Assembly: GCA_030040235.1 (NCBI GenBank)
Contig: JASHUC010000414.1
Span: 1 to 12,258, forward strand
Direction of reading: 5' to 3'
Source: Gammaproteobacteria bacterium
GTDB lineage: Bacteria > Pseudomonadota > Gammaproteobacteria > Steroidobacterales > Steroidobacteraceae
Length of the DNA stretch: 12,258 nt
In this document: positions 1-7,253 of the stretch, piece by piece
Layout of the letters: every line of letters begins with the position of its first letter
How positions within the stretch are numbered: the stretch's first letter is position 1
Program-made: the position numbers and the translations under genes
The notes under the pieces: generated by a model
The model's input: the letters and a program-made list of their open reading frames with translations, nothing else
Told to the model about the DNA's origin: nothing
Databases searched by the model: none

Positions 1-515
1 CCGATGTCGAACAGCCGCTCCGCGCGGACCCGCGGCGCCAGCATGACCGTGAGGCGCCCGTACTCGCGCGTCCCCGGGCGCGCGGTCATGCGGGCGACGA
101 CTTCCCGCTGCAGCATGAAGTGCATGTCCTCGATGGACCCGCTGCTTTCGAGGAAGTGGAAGAGGAGCGGTGTCGAGAGGTTGTAAGGCAGATTGCCGGC
201 GAGCCGCAGCTTGCCGCCGCGCCGCGCGGCGAGGGCCTCGAGATCGAGCTTCAGAGCGTCGATCGGGTGCAGGTGAAAGCGGCCAACGCCTCGGAATTCG
301 GTGGCGAGGGCCGCGGCGAGCTCGGGGTCGATCTCGACCGCATCGAGACTTGCGAGCTCATGCCCCGCCAGGAGGCTGCGCGTGAGCGCGCCGCGGCCGG
401 GACCGATCTCGACCAGATGATCCCCCGGCTGAGGACCGATGGCGCGCACGATGCGCTCGATCACGGCCGGGTCGTGGAGAAAATGCTGGCCGAAGCGCTT
501 GACGTAGCGCGCCAC
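1..515 (-). CDS. rsmA: 16S rRNA (adenine-N6,N6) dimethyltransferase RsmA/KsgA, 3' end outside window
   Basis: This cytoplasmic SAM-dependent enzyme dimethylates two adjacent adenines in the 3'-terminal hairpin of 16S rRNA during late 30S maturation. About 171 codons are visible, against some 270 in the family, so the C-terminal part lies beyond position 1. The N-terminus reads MARYVKRFGQHFL, the family signature. SAM motif I (VEIGPGRGALT) is at residues 35-45, the acidic residue after strand 2 is in VEIDPEL (60-66), and the catalytic NLPYN motif is at 108-112. The start must be the GTG at 515-513. An in-frame TGA, which is also the pdxA stop, lies only one codon upstream, and the next Met is far inside the fold. 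No clear ribosome binding site precedes the GTG, which suggests translational coupling to pdxA. Family identity is secure from these motifs. Confidence 0.96.
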   Translation of the reverse strand, partial: MARYVKRFGQHFLHDPAVIERIVRAIGPQPGDHLVEIGPGRGALTRSLLAGHELASLDAVEIDPELAAALATEFRGVGRFHLHPIDALKLDLEALAARRGGKLRLAGNLPYNLSTPLLFHFLESSGSIEDMHFMLQREVVARMTARPGTREYGRLTVMLAPRVRAERLFDI

Positions 516-518
516 GAG

Positions 519-1505
519 TCACGCGGCGGCGAGCTCGATGGCAAGACGCACTGCGGCGAGGAGGCTGGCGGCATCCGCGCCTCCGGTGCCCGCCAGATCG
601 AGCGCCGTGCCGTGGTCCACCGAGGTGCGCACGATCGGCAGGCCGAGGGTGACATTGACCGCCTGCTCGAACGCGGCGTGCTTGACGACCGGCAATCCCT
701 GGTCGTGGTACATGGCGAGCACCGCATCGTGGCGAGCGAGAAGCTGCGGAACGAAGATCGTGTCGGCGGGGAGCGGCCCCGCGGCGCGGATGCCCCGGCT
801 CCGCGCACGCTCGAGCGCTGGGGAAATCGTTCGAACTTCCTCATCTCCGAGGTGTCCGGCTTCACCGGCGTGGGGATTGAGTCCGCACACGGCGATTCGC
901 GGCGCCACGAGATGCCAGCGCCGCTCGAGGTCGCGGTGCAGGATCTCGAGCACTTCAACCAACGAGTCGATCGTGATGGCGCTCGTCACGGCTCCCAAAG
1001 GAATGTGAGTGGTCGCAAGCGCAACGCGCAGCTTGCCCGCGACGAGCATCATGACGGGCCGCCGGCAGCCGGTGCGCTCGGCGAGATACTCGGTATGTCC
1101 GGAGAAGAAGATGCCCGCATCCATGATGCAGCTCTTCTGCACGGGCGCGGTGACCATGGCGTCGAACTCGCCGATGAGGCAGCCCTCGACGGCGCGGTCG
1201 AGCAGCTCGAGGACTTGTGGGGCGTTGCGCACGTCGGGGCAGCCCGGCTGGGAAGCAACCGGCAGCGGCACGTGAAGAACAGAGAGGCTCCCGAGCTCGT
1301 GGGTCCCGGCCTCCCCGGGTGCGTAGGGCCGCAACGCGACGGATTCGAGTCCGAGGAGCCGTGCGCGCTCGGCGAGCAGGCCGCGGTCCGCCAGGCACAC
1401 GAGCTGGCAGGGAAGCTCGTGCCGCGCGAGGGCGAGGCAGAGGTCCGGGCCGACTCCGGCCGGTTCACCCGATGTGAGCGCGATACGGGGGACGCGCCGA
1501 ACCAC
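519..1505 (-). CDS. pdxA: 4-hydroxythreonine-4-phosphate dehydrogenase PdxA
   Basis: PdxA performs the NAD(P)-dependent oxidation of 4-phosphohydroxy-L-threonine in the DXP-dependent pyridoxal 5'-phosphate pathway. The product is 328 aa, the usual length. The N-terminus reads RIALTSGEPAGVGPD (7-21), the family hallmark. The three metal-binding histidines known from E. coli PdxA (H166, H211, H266) have counterparts here: TTH at H167, NPHAGE at H212 and YHDQG at H267. Further conserved blocks are SGHTEY (135-140) and GLPIVRTSVDHGTALDLAG (288-306). The start is a GTG at 1505-1503. Its first base is the last base of the surA TAG stop (TAGTG), a 1-nt overlap. rsmA begins 3 nt after the TGA, in the same frame. 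It is the third gene of the lptD-surA-pdxA-rsmA cluster. Confidence 0.96.
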   Translation of the reverse strand: MVRRVPRIALTSGEPAGVGPDLCLALARHELPCQLVCLADRGLLAERARLLGLESVALRPYAPGEAGTHELGSLSVLHVPLPVASQPGCPDVRNAPQVLELLDRAVEGCLIGEFDAMVTAPVQKSCIMDAGIFFSGHTEYLAERTGCRRPVMMLVAGKLRVALATTHIPLGAVTSAITIDSLVEVLEILHRDLERRWHLVAPRIAVCGLNPHAGEAGHLGDEEVRTISPALERARSRGIRAAGPLPADTIFVPQLLARHDAVLAMYHDQGLPVVKHAAFEQAVNVTLGLPIVRTSVDHGTALDLAGTGGADAASLLAAVRLAIELAAA

Positions 1506-2842
1506 TACATCTTGTAGTCCACGTACGACTCGTCCCGGATCTGGCGCAACCAGAGCTCCGTGGCCTCGTCGGCCTTGCTCGCGCGGATCTCATCGGCGGC
1601 ATGCTTGCGCTTGAGTGCGTCGGTGCTGTCCACGCGGCGGCGACCGAGCAGCTGGACGATGTGCCAGCCGTACTGTGACTTGAAGGGCTCGCTGATCTCA
1701 TCGATCTTCAGCCCCGCGACGACTTTCTCGAACGTGGGATCGTAAGTGTCGGGCGCGGTCCAACCGAGATCCCCGCCGTCGCTCGCCGAGCTCGGGTCCT
1801 GCGAGTTGGTCTGCGCGAGGCCGGCGAAGTCCTCACCCTTCAGGATGCGCGCGCGCAGCGCCTCGAGCTTCTGTTTCACGAGCGCATCGTCCTGCAGCTC
1901 GTTGGTGCGCATCATGATGTGCCGGACGTGGACCTGATCGACGACCACTTTCTGGTCGTTAGTGCGCACCGCGTCCACCTTGACGATGTTGTAGCCGTTC
2001 GGCGCCCGCAGCGGGGCGCTGACCTGTCCAGGCTTGAGCTTGAGAATGGTGTCGGCAAGAAACGTCGGGAGCTCGCTCCCCTTGCGCCAGCCGAGATCGC
2101 CGCCCTGGAGGGCCGTGTCGCTGTTCGAGTAGGCGATCGCGAGCTTGGCGAAGTCCTCGCCCGACTTCGCGCGCTGGTAGACATCCTGCGCGCGTTGCTC
2201 GGCCGCGGCGAGCTGCTCCGGCGTCGCGTTCTCGGAGACGGCGATGAGGATGTGCGAGAGCTCGTAGGTCTCGTTGTCCGAGGGGTGGCTCGCCTGATGC
2301 GCGAGATACTGGTCGATCTCGCGCGACGTGACGGTCGTGTGCTGCAGAACGTCATGCTGGCGCAGCAGGCCGATGGTGAGCTGCCGCCGTATGGCATCGC
2401 GGTAGGAGGCGTAATCGATGCCCTGCGCAGCGAGCGCATCGGGCAGCTGCGAGAGGGTGATACCGTTGCGCTGGGCGATCTCCTGCATGGCGCTGTTGAG
2501 CCCCTCGTCCGGGATCTTGATGCCTTCGCGCTGGGCGTGCTGCATCTCGATCTCTTCGGTGATGAGATGGTCGAGAACCTGACGCCGGAGCACGTTGTCG
2601 GGGGGCAGCTCCTGCTTCTGATCCGTGAGGCGCTGCCGGTCGAGCGTCAGCTCATCATTCACCTCGCTCACGAGCACCACCCCGTCGTTGACGATGGCCG
2701 CAATGCGATCGAGGGGCTCGCCGTGCGTTGCAAGGTCGCGCGTCTGCGCCTGCGCGGGGCGCGTGGCCGCCATTGAGACCAGCAGAGCCGCGATGAAGAG
2801 CAGCACGGGAGCGCCGAGACCGGGACGCCGAAGTGTTTTCAT
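1505..2842 (-). CDS. surA: Periplasmic chaperone / peptidyl-prolyl isomerase SurA
   Basis: SurA escorts unfolded outer-membrane proteins across the periplasm to the BAM complex, and LptD is one of its best-known clients. The 445-aa product begins with a Sec signal peptide: MKTLRRPG, a hydrophobic core, then RPAQA with probable cleavage after A32. An N-terminal chaperone domain follows (about 43-180, starting DRIAAIVNDGVVLVSEVN). Then come two parvulin domains, at about 193-291 (ELSHILI; GGDLGW at 248-252; PNGYNIVKV) and 304-402 (VRHIMMRT; GGDLGW at 356-361; YGWHIVQLLGRR). A C-terminal helix completes the chaperone domain. The ATG at 2842 gives the best signal peptide. A GTG at 2872 would add ten residues and start 6 nt after the lptD stop. 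Neither has a strong ribosome binding site. The stop overlaps pdxA by 1 nt. Confidence 0.95.
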   Translation of the reverse strand: MKTLRRPGLGAPVLLFIAALLVSMAATRPAQAQTRDLATHGEPLDRIAAIVNDGVVLVSEVNDELTLDRQRLTDQKQELPPDNVLRRQVLDHLITEEIEMQHAQREGIKIPDEGLNSAMQEIAQRNGITLSQLPDALAAQGIDYASYRDAIRRQLTIGLLRQHDVLQHTTVTSREIDQYLAHQASHPSDNETYELSHILIAVSENATPEQLAAAEQRAQDVYQRAKSGEDFAKLAIAYSNSDTALQGGDLGWRKGSELPTFLADTILKLKPGQVSAPLRAPNGYNIVKVDAVRTNDQKVVVDQVHVRHIMMRTNELQDDALVKQKLEALRARILKGEDFAGLAQTNSQDPSSASDGGDLGWTAPDTYDPTFEKVVAGLKIDEISEPFKSQYGWHIVQLLGRRRVDSTDALKRKHAADEIRASKADEATELWLRQIRDESYVDYKM

Positions 2843-2878
2843 AATGAGTACCGCACGGCGGCGAGCTAACACACCGTG

Positions 2879-5446
2879 TCAGCGCGTAAGTGAGGGAGGC
2901 AAGTATCCCTGAATTGCGGTTCCGAGGAAAGCGTCGGTTGCCGGGCCTACCCCCGCAAGGCCGCTCAGCTGGATCTGGAACATGAAGGCGGTGTCCTGCT
3001 GCCCCGTGCCATTGATCAGATATCGCCGGTAGAGCAGCCGCACGCGCCAGCAGCAGGCGCGGTACTCGAAGCCCGCCAGACGGTCGATGCCCTCGTGCGA
3101 ATTGAGGTCGTACACCCAGCGCCCGAGCAGGTGGAAGCCGCCCCAGATCGGCCAGGCGGTGGACACCTCGCTCTGATTGAGGCTCTGGCTCTCGGTGAAG
3201 CTCGCGGGGTAATTCGCCGCCGGCGGAAGCGCCGTGGGCACCTCCCCCGGAGGAGCGAGCGCCGAGGGAAGCACCACGTCGCGCTGGTAGCGGTACGCGA
3301 CGTTGATGACGCTCTCATCGGCGGGTTTGAACTGCAGCTGCAGGAACGTGCGCTCCTCCTGCGAAGCGGAGGGATTCCACTCGAGATTCGCATCGACGTT
3401 CCAGTTCTTGTAGGCACTCAGCACGAATTCCCCGACGAGGTCCGAATCCGCACGGCCATCGAGCGTTTCTCCCGGCAGCTCGACGCGCGGGGTCTGGAGG
3501 TAGTAGGCCTGCCCGAGCGTTGCGGAAAGAAATTGCTGGCCGGTGTCGCTCGCGAGGAGCCGGCTCGTCAGTCCGAGGGTCACCTGGTCGGCGTCGCTGA
3601 TGCGATCGTCGCCCACGTAGCGATTGTCGCGGAACAGCTCGACGCTGTTGAGATCGGGCAGCGCCGTATCAAAGAGCGGCAGATCGTCCTGATCGCGGTA
3701 GGGCACATACAAATACAGGAGCCTCGGCTCGAGCGTGAGCGTGCGATCGTCCTCCCACGGCCGCTCGAGCTTGAGTCCGGTGTCGAAGCTCGTGATCGGA
3801 AGCGAGCGCGAGGGCGCGCGGTCCTCGCTCGGCAGGGTGTCGCCGAGCTCGTACTGGGTGTACTTCCAGTCGAACGTCGAGCGGAGGAAATATCCGGGAT
3901 CCTCGTAATCGAGCCCGACGTGCGGCATCAGATCGAGCCGCCAGCCGGAGAGGCCCGAGCGAATGAAGTCCACCAGCTCCGAATCGACTCCGTAGTGCAG
4001 GAGCTCGGCCGGACCCCAGGTGTAATCGCCGTCGGCCCAGAGCCATGGGGCGCGCGCATAGGGGCGGTACTCATCGGGCAGATACTCCGTGGGTACGGGC
4101 AGCTCGACGGAGACCGGCTGATACTGCTGTGCGGCGGCACCGAGATTCCAGTTCTCGTCGCGATAGGTGATCTCCGCGAGGCGCTGCAGGAAGGCGGTGC
4201 TCGTGGACTCCGGACCCGTGCCGAAATCCTGAAAATAAAGCGGATCACTCACGTTCGCCGCATCGACCTGCACGCGCAGATCGTTGGGGAGGTTCGCAAC
4301 GTCGTGAAACGTGACGAAGCTTCGATCGGAGCTTCCGATCGAGCTGACGGGGAGGTCTGCCTCCTGGGCCTCGGCGACGAGGGCTTGCTGCTCGGACCCG
4401 AAGCGCTGGTCATCCGGCAGGAAGTGCCACTGCAGCTCCCCGCTCTGGTCGTCGGTGAGAAAGCGAGTCTCCCCGGCAAGGTCCACGCCTCGCTCGGTGT
4501 AGATCATCGGGGAGAAGGTGAGATCGGCGTTCGGCGCGGCATTCCAGTAGTAGGGCACCTGCAGCTCGAAGCCATTCACCGAGTTGTTTCCGGCGCTCGG
4601 AAAGAGAAAGCCGCTCTTGCGCTCGTTGCTCAGCGGAAAGGAGAACCAGGGGAGATAGAGGATCGGCACGCCCTGGAAATCGACGACCGCGCCGCGTCCG
4701 GTGCCGAACTGCCGCGTGGTGTCGAGGGAGAGGTCGCGCGCACTGAGCTCCCAGGACTGGTCGGCGACCGGGCAGGACGTGAAGCGCACACCGCGCAGAT
4801 CGAGGATGCCCTGCGGAGTCAGATCGAGCAGATCGGCCGAGCCGCGCCCGTAACGCTTGACGAGTGAGAACTGCGCCGAGCGCACCTCGGTGCCGGCGGT
4901 CGGGGAGTACTTCCCGTCGCTGCCGCTCAAGTGCACGATCGGATCCTGATACGTGACCGAGCCGCGTACCGTGACATCGCGTGTCGCACTGTCATAGTGC
5001 GCCTCGTTGGCGTGCACCTCGCGGTCGCCCTGCCGCACGACGACCTTGCCCTGGGCCGTCGCGTTGCCGCTGGCATTGTCGTATTCCACATGATCCGCGG
5101 TGATGTCGAACTTCGCGTCCGGGTTCGGCTTGGTCTCCTTGATGAACGGGCCCGCGCCGGCTTTCATGTTCGACGGACAGTAAAGTGGCGCCTCAGGCAT
5201 CAGCGGTGGATCCTCCAGCAGCTGCCAATCGGAGGCAGGCGGGGGATTGGGCTGCGGTGGGGAATTGGACTGGGGTGGAGGATGGGACTGCGGTGGGGGA
5301 TTGGACTGCGCCAGCGCGCAAAGCGGCACGGCGGCGAAGAGCCACCCGGTGAGAGTCCCGAGCACGCGCCGATCGCGTCGCCACTCTCGGCGTGACAGCC
5401 CGCACAGTGGCAGCGATGGGCGCGGAGGCAGCATTCGGGCGGGCAT
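2879..5446 (-). CDS. lptD: LPS-assembly outer-membrane protein LptD
   Basis: LptD is the outer-membrane beta-barrel that, plugged by LptE, inserts lipopolysaccharide into the outer leaflet. From the ATG at 5446 it has 855 aa, somewhat longer than E. coli LptD. It shows a basic n-region (RREWRRDRR), a hydrophobic core and an ALA cleavage site near residue 46. A proline-rich linker of four six-residue repeats follows (about 47-70). Next is the periplasmic LptA-like beta-jellyroll (FDITADHVEYDNASG onward), then the long C-terminal barrel. The four cysteines of the family are present at C90 (LYCPSN), C225 (FTSCPV) and the adjacent pair C798-C799 (RACCWRVRL), consistent with the two inter-domain disulfides of the mature protein. 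Other in-frame ATGs at 5464 and 5434 make the exact start uncertain. surA follows after 36 nt. Confidence 0.94.
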   Translation of the reverse strand: MPARMLPPRPSLPLCGLSRREWRRDRRVLGTLTGWLFAAVPLCALAQSNPPPQSHPPPQSNSPPQPNPPPASDWQLLEDPPLMPEAPLYCPSNMKAGAGPFIKETKPNPDAKFDITADHVEYDNASGNATAQGKVVVRQGDREVHANEAHYDSATRDVTVRGSVTYQDPIVHLSGSDGKYSPTAGTEVRSAQFSLVKRYGRGSADLLDLTPQGILDLRGVRFTSCPVADQSWELSARDLSLDTTRQFGTGRGAVVDFQGVPILYLPWFSFPLSNERKSGFLFPSAGNNSVNGFELQVPYYWNAAPNADLTFSPMIYTERGVDLAGETRFLTDDQSGELQWHFLPDDQRFGSEQQALVAEAQEADLPVSSIGSSDRSFVTFHDVANLPNDLRVQVDAANVSDPLYFQDFGTGPESTSTAFLQRLAEITYRDENWNLGAAAQQYQPVSVELPVPTEYLPDEYRPYARAPWLWADGDYTWGPAELLHYGVDSELVDFIRSGLSGWRLDLMPHVGLDYEDPGYFLRSTFDWKYTQYELGDTLPSEDRAPSRSLPITSFDTGLKLERPWEDDRTLTLEPRLLYLYVPYRDQDDLPLFDTALPDLNSVELFRDNRYVGDDRISDADQVTLGLTSRLLASDTGQQFLSATLGQAYYLQTPRVELPGETLDGRADSDLVGEFVLSAYKNWNVDANLEWNPSASQEERTFLQLQFKPADESVINVAYRYQRDVVLPSALAPPGEVPTALPPAANYPASFTESQSLNQSEVSTAWPIWGGFHLLGRWVYDLNSHEGIDRLAGFEYRACCWRVRLLYRRYLINGTGQQDTAFMFQIQLSGLAGVGPATDAFLGTAIQGYLPPSLTR
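5241..5312. repeat. Four tandem 18-bp repeats in the 5' part of lptD
   Basis: Four imperfect 18-bp units abut at 5241-5258, 5259-5276, 5277-5294 and 5295-5312, with plus-strand consensus GGGGGATTGGACTGCGGT. On the lptD strand they encode hexapeptides of the type QSNPPP (QSNPPP, QSHPPP, QSNSPP, QPNPPP). They lie just after the signal peptide and before the first conserved cysteine. This is a low-complexity Pro/Gln/Asn linker, and its length could vary between strains by repeat slippage. Confidence 0.85.
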
Positions 5447-5452
5447 TATAAT
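5445..5452. promoter_or_regulatory. Palindromic -10 box (ATTATAAT) between divergent lptD and amgK
   Basis: This is an AT-rich island in otherwise GC-rich DNA. The 10-bp palindrome CATTATAATG (5444-5453) contains TATAAT on both strands, at 5447-5452 on plus and 5450-5445 on minus. It could therefore be the -10 element of a promoter firing either way. No convincing TTGACA-like -35 is seen at 16-19 bp in either direction. The palindrome also contains an ATG on each strand, so it overlaps candidate starts for both genes. If it drives lptD, transcription would begin near 5438, which favours a start at or after 5434. If it drives amgK, transcription would begin near 5459, upstream of the ATG at 5499. 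Confidence 0.45.
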
Positions 5453-5498
5453 GGCGAGGCGCATTCGCGCTCGACGCTCAGCTTTGCTGGAAAGTTCC

Positions 5499-6566
5499 AT
5501 GCCCCACGCCGACGCGACATCCCACGCCGACGCGACTCGCGAGGACGCGCGCCTCGCCCTCGCCTTCGAGTGGCTCACCCGAGACCTGCGCCTTGAGGTC
5601 GAGCGCCTCGAGCCCGCCTCGAGCGATGCGAGCTTCAGGCGCTATTTCCGCCTGTTCGGGCCCGGCGGGACGCTCATCGTCATGGACGCGCCGCCCGAGC
5701 GCGAGGACGTCCGCCCCTACCTCACCGTGAGCGGGCTGCTCGAATCGCTCGGCGTGCACGTGCCCCACATCCACGAGTCTGACATCCCGCGCGGCCTGGT
5801 GCTGCTCGAGGACCTCGGCTCGACCCAGTACCTCGCCCGGCTGCGTGCGGGAGGCGATCCCGAGAGCCTGTACGGCGATGCGCTCGACACGCTCGCCGAT
5901 ATCCAGGCGCGCGGGACCGCCGCAGCCGGCACCCTCGCGCCCTACGATCGCGAGCCGCTCCTGCGCGAGCTCGCGCTGATGCCCGAATGGTTCTGCGCGC
6001 GCCATCTCGCGATCGAGCTCGATCGCGAGGAGCGCGAACTCCTGGCGCACTCCTTCGAGGTCCTCATCCGCGAGGCGCTCGCGCAGCCCCGTGTGTTCGT
6101 GCACCGCGACTATCATTCGCGCAATCTCATGGTGCTCGAAGCGCGCAACCCCGGCGTGCTCGACTTCCAGGACGCACGCTGCGGGCCGATCGGTTACGAC
6201 CTCGTGTCGCTCCTCGAAGACTGCTACATCGCCTGGCCGCGGGCGCGCGTGCTCGCGTGGGTGAGCGCGCATCGCGCGCGCCTCATCGCGCGCGGCTACC
6301 CGGCGGCAGGCAGCGACGCCGAGCTCACGCGCTGGTTCGACCTCATCGGTGTGCAGCGCCACCTGAAGGTCCTCGGCATCTTCGCACGGCTCTATCACCG
6401 GGACGGCAAGGCGGGCTACCTCGCCGATCTGCCGCTCACGCTGCGCTATGTGCTCGAGACCTGCGCCGCGTACCCCGAGCTCGCCGAGCTCGGGAGCTTT
6501 CTCGAGCGCCGCGCGGCCCCACGCCTCGCGCAGGCAAACCGGCGAGCCGCAGGGCCGCACGCATGA
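5499..6566 (+). CDS. amgK: N-acetylmuramate/N-acetylglucosamine kinase AmgK
   Basis: AmgK is a cytoplasmic sugar-1-kinase that phosphorylates the anomeric carbon of MurNAc (and GlcNAc) recovered from turned-over peptidoglycan. It is the first step of the recycling route that bypasses MurA. The 355-aa product has the aminoglycoside-phosphotransferase fold. A nucleotide-binding strand-loop SSDASFRRYFRL is at 41-52, the catalytic loop VHRDYHSRNL at 201-210 has D204 as catalytic base and N209, and the metal-binding LDFQDA is at 221-226. The ATG at 5499 has a purine-rich GGAAAG at 5489-5494, and the family match begins soon after. An in-frame ATG at 5451 would add 16 basic residues. The stop overlaps the murU start as ATGA. 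The function assignment rests on the kinase motifs together with the adjacent murU, the known Pseudomonas pairing next to lptD. Confidence 0.9.
   Translation: MPHADATSHADATREDARLALAFEWLTRDLRLEVERLEPASSDASFRRYFRLFGPGGTLIVMDAPPEREDVRPYLTVSGLLESLGVHVPHIHESDIPRGLVLLEDLGSTQYLARLRAGGDPESLYGDALDTLADIQARGTAAAGTLAPYDREPLLRELALMPEWFCARHLAIELDREERELLAHSFEVLIREALAQPRVFVHRDYHSRNLMVLEARNPGVLDFQDARCGPIGYDLVSLLEDCYIAWPRARVLAWVSAHRARLIARGYPAAGSDAELTRWFDLIGVQRHLKVLGIFARLYHRDGKAGYLADLPLTLRYVLETCAAYPELAELGSFLERRAAPRLAQANRRAAGPHA
5503..5538 (+). repeat. Tandem 18-bp duplication at the amgK 5' end
   Basis: Two abutting 18-bp units (5503-5520 and 5521-5538) share 16 of 18 bases, beginning CCCACGCCGACGCGAC. In frame they give HADAT twice at the extreme N-terminus of AmgK (residues 3-7 and 9-13). 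This lies outside the conserved kinase fold and is probably neutral replication slippage. Confidence 0.8.
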
Positions 6567-7240
6567 AGGCCATGGTGCTCGCGGCGGGCCGCGGCGAGCG
6601 GATGCGCCCGCTCACCGATCGCACGCCCAAGCCGCTGCTCGGGGCCGCCGGCAAGCCGCTCATCGGTTATCTGCTCGAGGCACTCGCCCGAGCCGGCATT
6701 CGCGAGATCGTCATCAATCTCTCCTGGCTCGGCGAGCGTATCCGCTCGAGCCTCAAGGACGGCGCGGAGTATGGTGTCCAGATCTCCTACAGCGAGGAGG
6801 GGCCGGTACCTCTCGAGACCGGCGGCGGCATCGTGCACGCCTTGCCGCTGCTCGGCGCCGGCCCTTTCATCGTGGCGAGCGGTGACATCTGGACGGACTT
6901 CGACTTCGGGAGCCTCGAGCTCGAGGCGGACGCCGATGCACAAGTGGTGATGGTTCCCAACCCTCCCCATCATCCGCGTGGGGACTTCGCGCTCGAGGGC
7001 GAGCGGGTGGTCGAGCGCGCGCGCGACCGGCTGACGTACGCGAACATCGGCCTGTATCGCCGCGAGTTGTTCGCGGGCTGTGCCCGGGGGCGCTTCCCAC
7101 TCGTGGAGGTTCTGCGCCGCTCGATAGGGTCGGGAAGGCTGCGGGGGAGATTGCACCGCGGGGAGTGGGTGAACGTCGGCACACCGGAGCAGCTGACCGC
7201 ACTCGATGCACGGCTGCGCCGCGCGCCTCCGGCCGCCTAG
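6563..7240 (+). CDS. murU: N-acetylmuramate alpha-1-phosphate uridylyltransferase MurU
   Basis: MurU transfers UMP from UTP to MurNAc alpha-1-phosphate, giving UDP-MurNAc directly for peptidoglycan precursor synthesis. With AmgK it forms the pathway that makes Pseudomonas-type bacteria less dependent on MurA, the fosfomycin target. The product is 225 aa, the expected length. It is a single nucleotidyltransferase (GT-A-like) domain without the C-terminal acetyltransferase helix seen in GlmU-like enzymes. Visible motifs are LAAGRGERMRPLTDRTPKPL (6-25, nucleotide loop and the PK lysine), LETGGG (84-89), SGDIWTD with metal aspartate D108 (106-112), YANIGLY (159-165) and EWVNVGTPEQL (201-211). Its ATG sits inside the amgK stop (ATGA), a 4-nt overlap, so the two are almost certainly translationally coupled. 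Other NTP-transferases such as glucose-1-phosphate thymidylyltransferase share these motifs. Context decides for MurU. Confidence 0.92.
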   Translation: MKAMVLAAGRGERMRPLTDRTPKPLLGAAGKPLIGYLLEALARAGIREIVINLSWLGERIRSSLKDGAEYGVQISYSEEGPVPLETGGGIVHALPLLGAGPFIVASGDIWTDFDFGSLELEADADAQVVMVPNPPHHPRGDFALEGERVVERARDRLTYANIGLYRRELFAGCARGRFPLVEVLRRSIGSGRLRGRLHRGEWVNVGTPEQLTALDARLRRAPPAA

Positions 7241-7253
7241 GACCTCGCAGCCC

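Noticed and set aside
120..1517. 465-codon open frame on the plus strand across rsmA and pdxA
   Set aside because: It is the shadow of two well-supported genes on the other strand, with a compositionally odd Arg/Glu/Ala-rich translation and no motif.
3095..4867. 590-codon open frame on the plus strand opposite lptD
   Set aside because: It is antisense to a clear LptD with all four cysteines, its translation resembles no family, and long antisense open frames are expected in DNA this GC-rich.
5451..5498. Longer AmgK starting at the ATG at 5451
   Set aside because: It would add a 16-residue basic leader with no family match and no ribosome binding site. The ATG at 5499 has a purine-rich element in front. 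It is kept as an alternative only.
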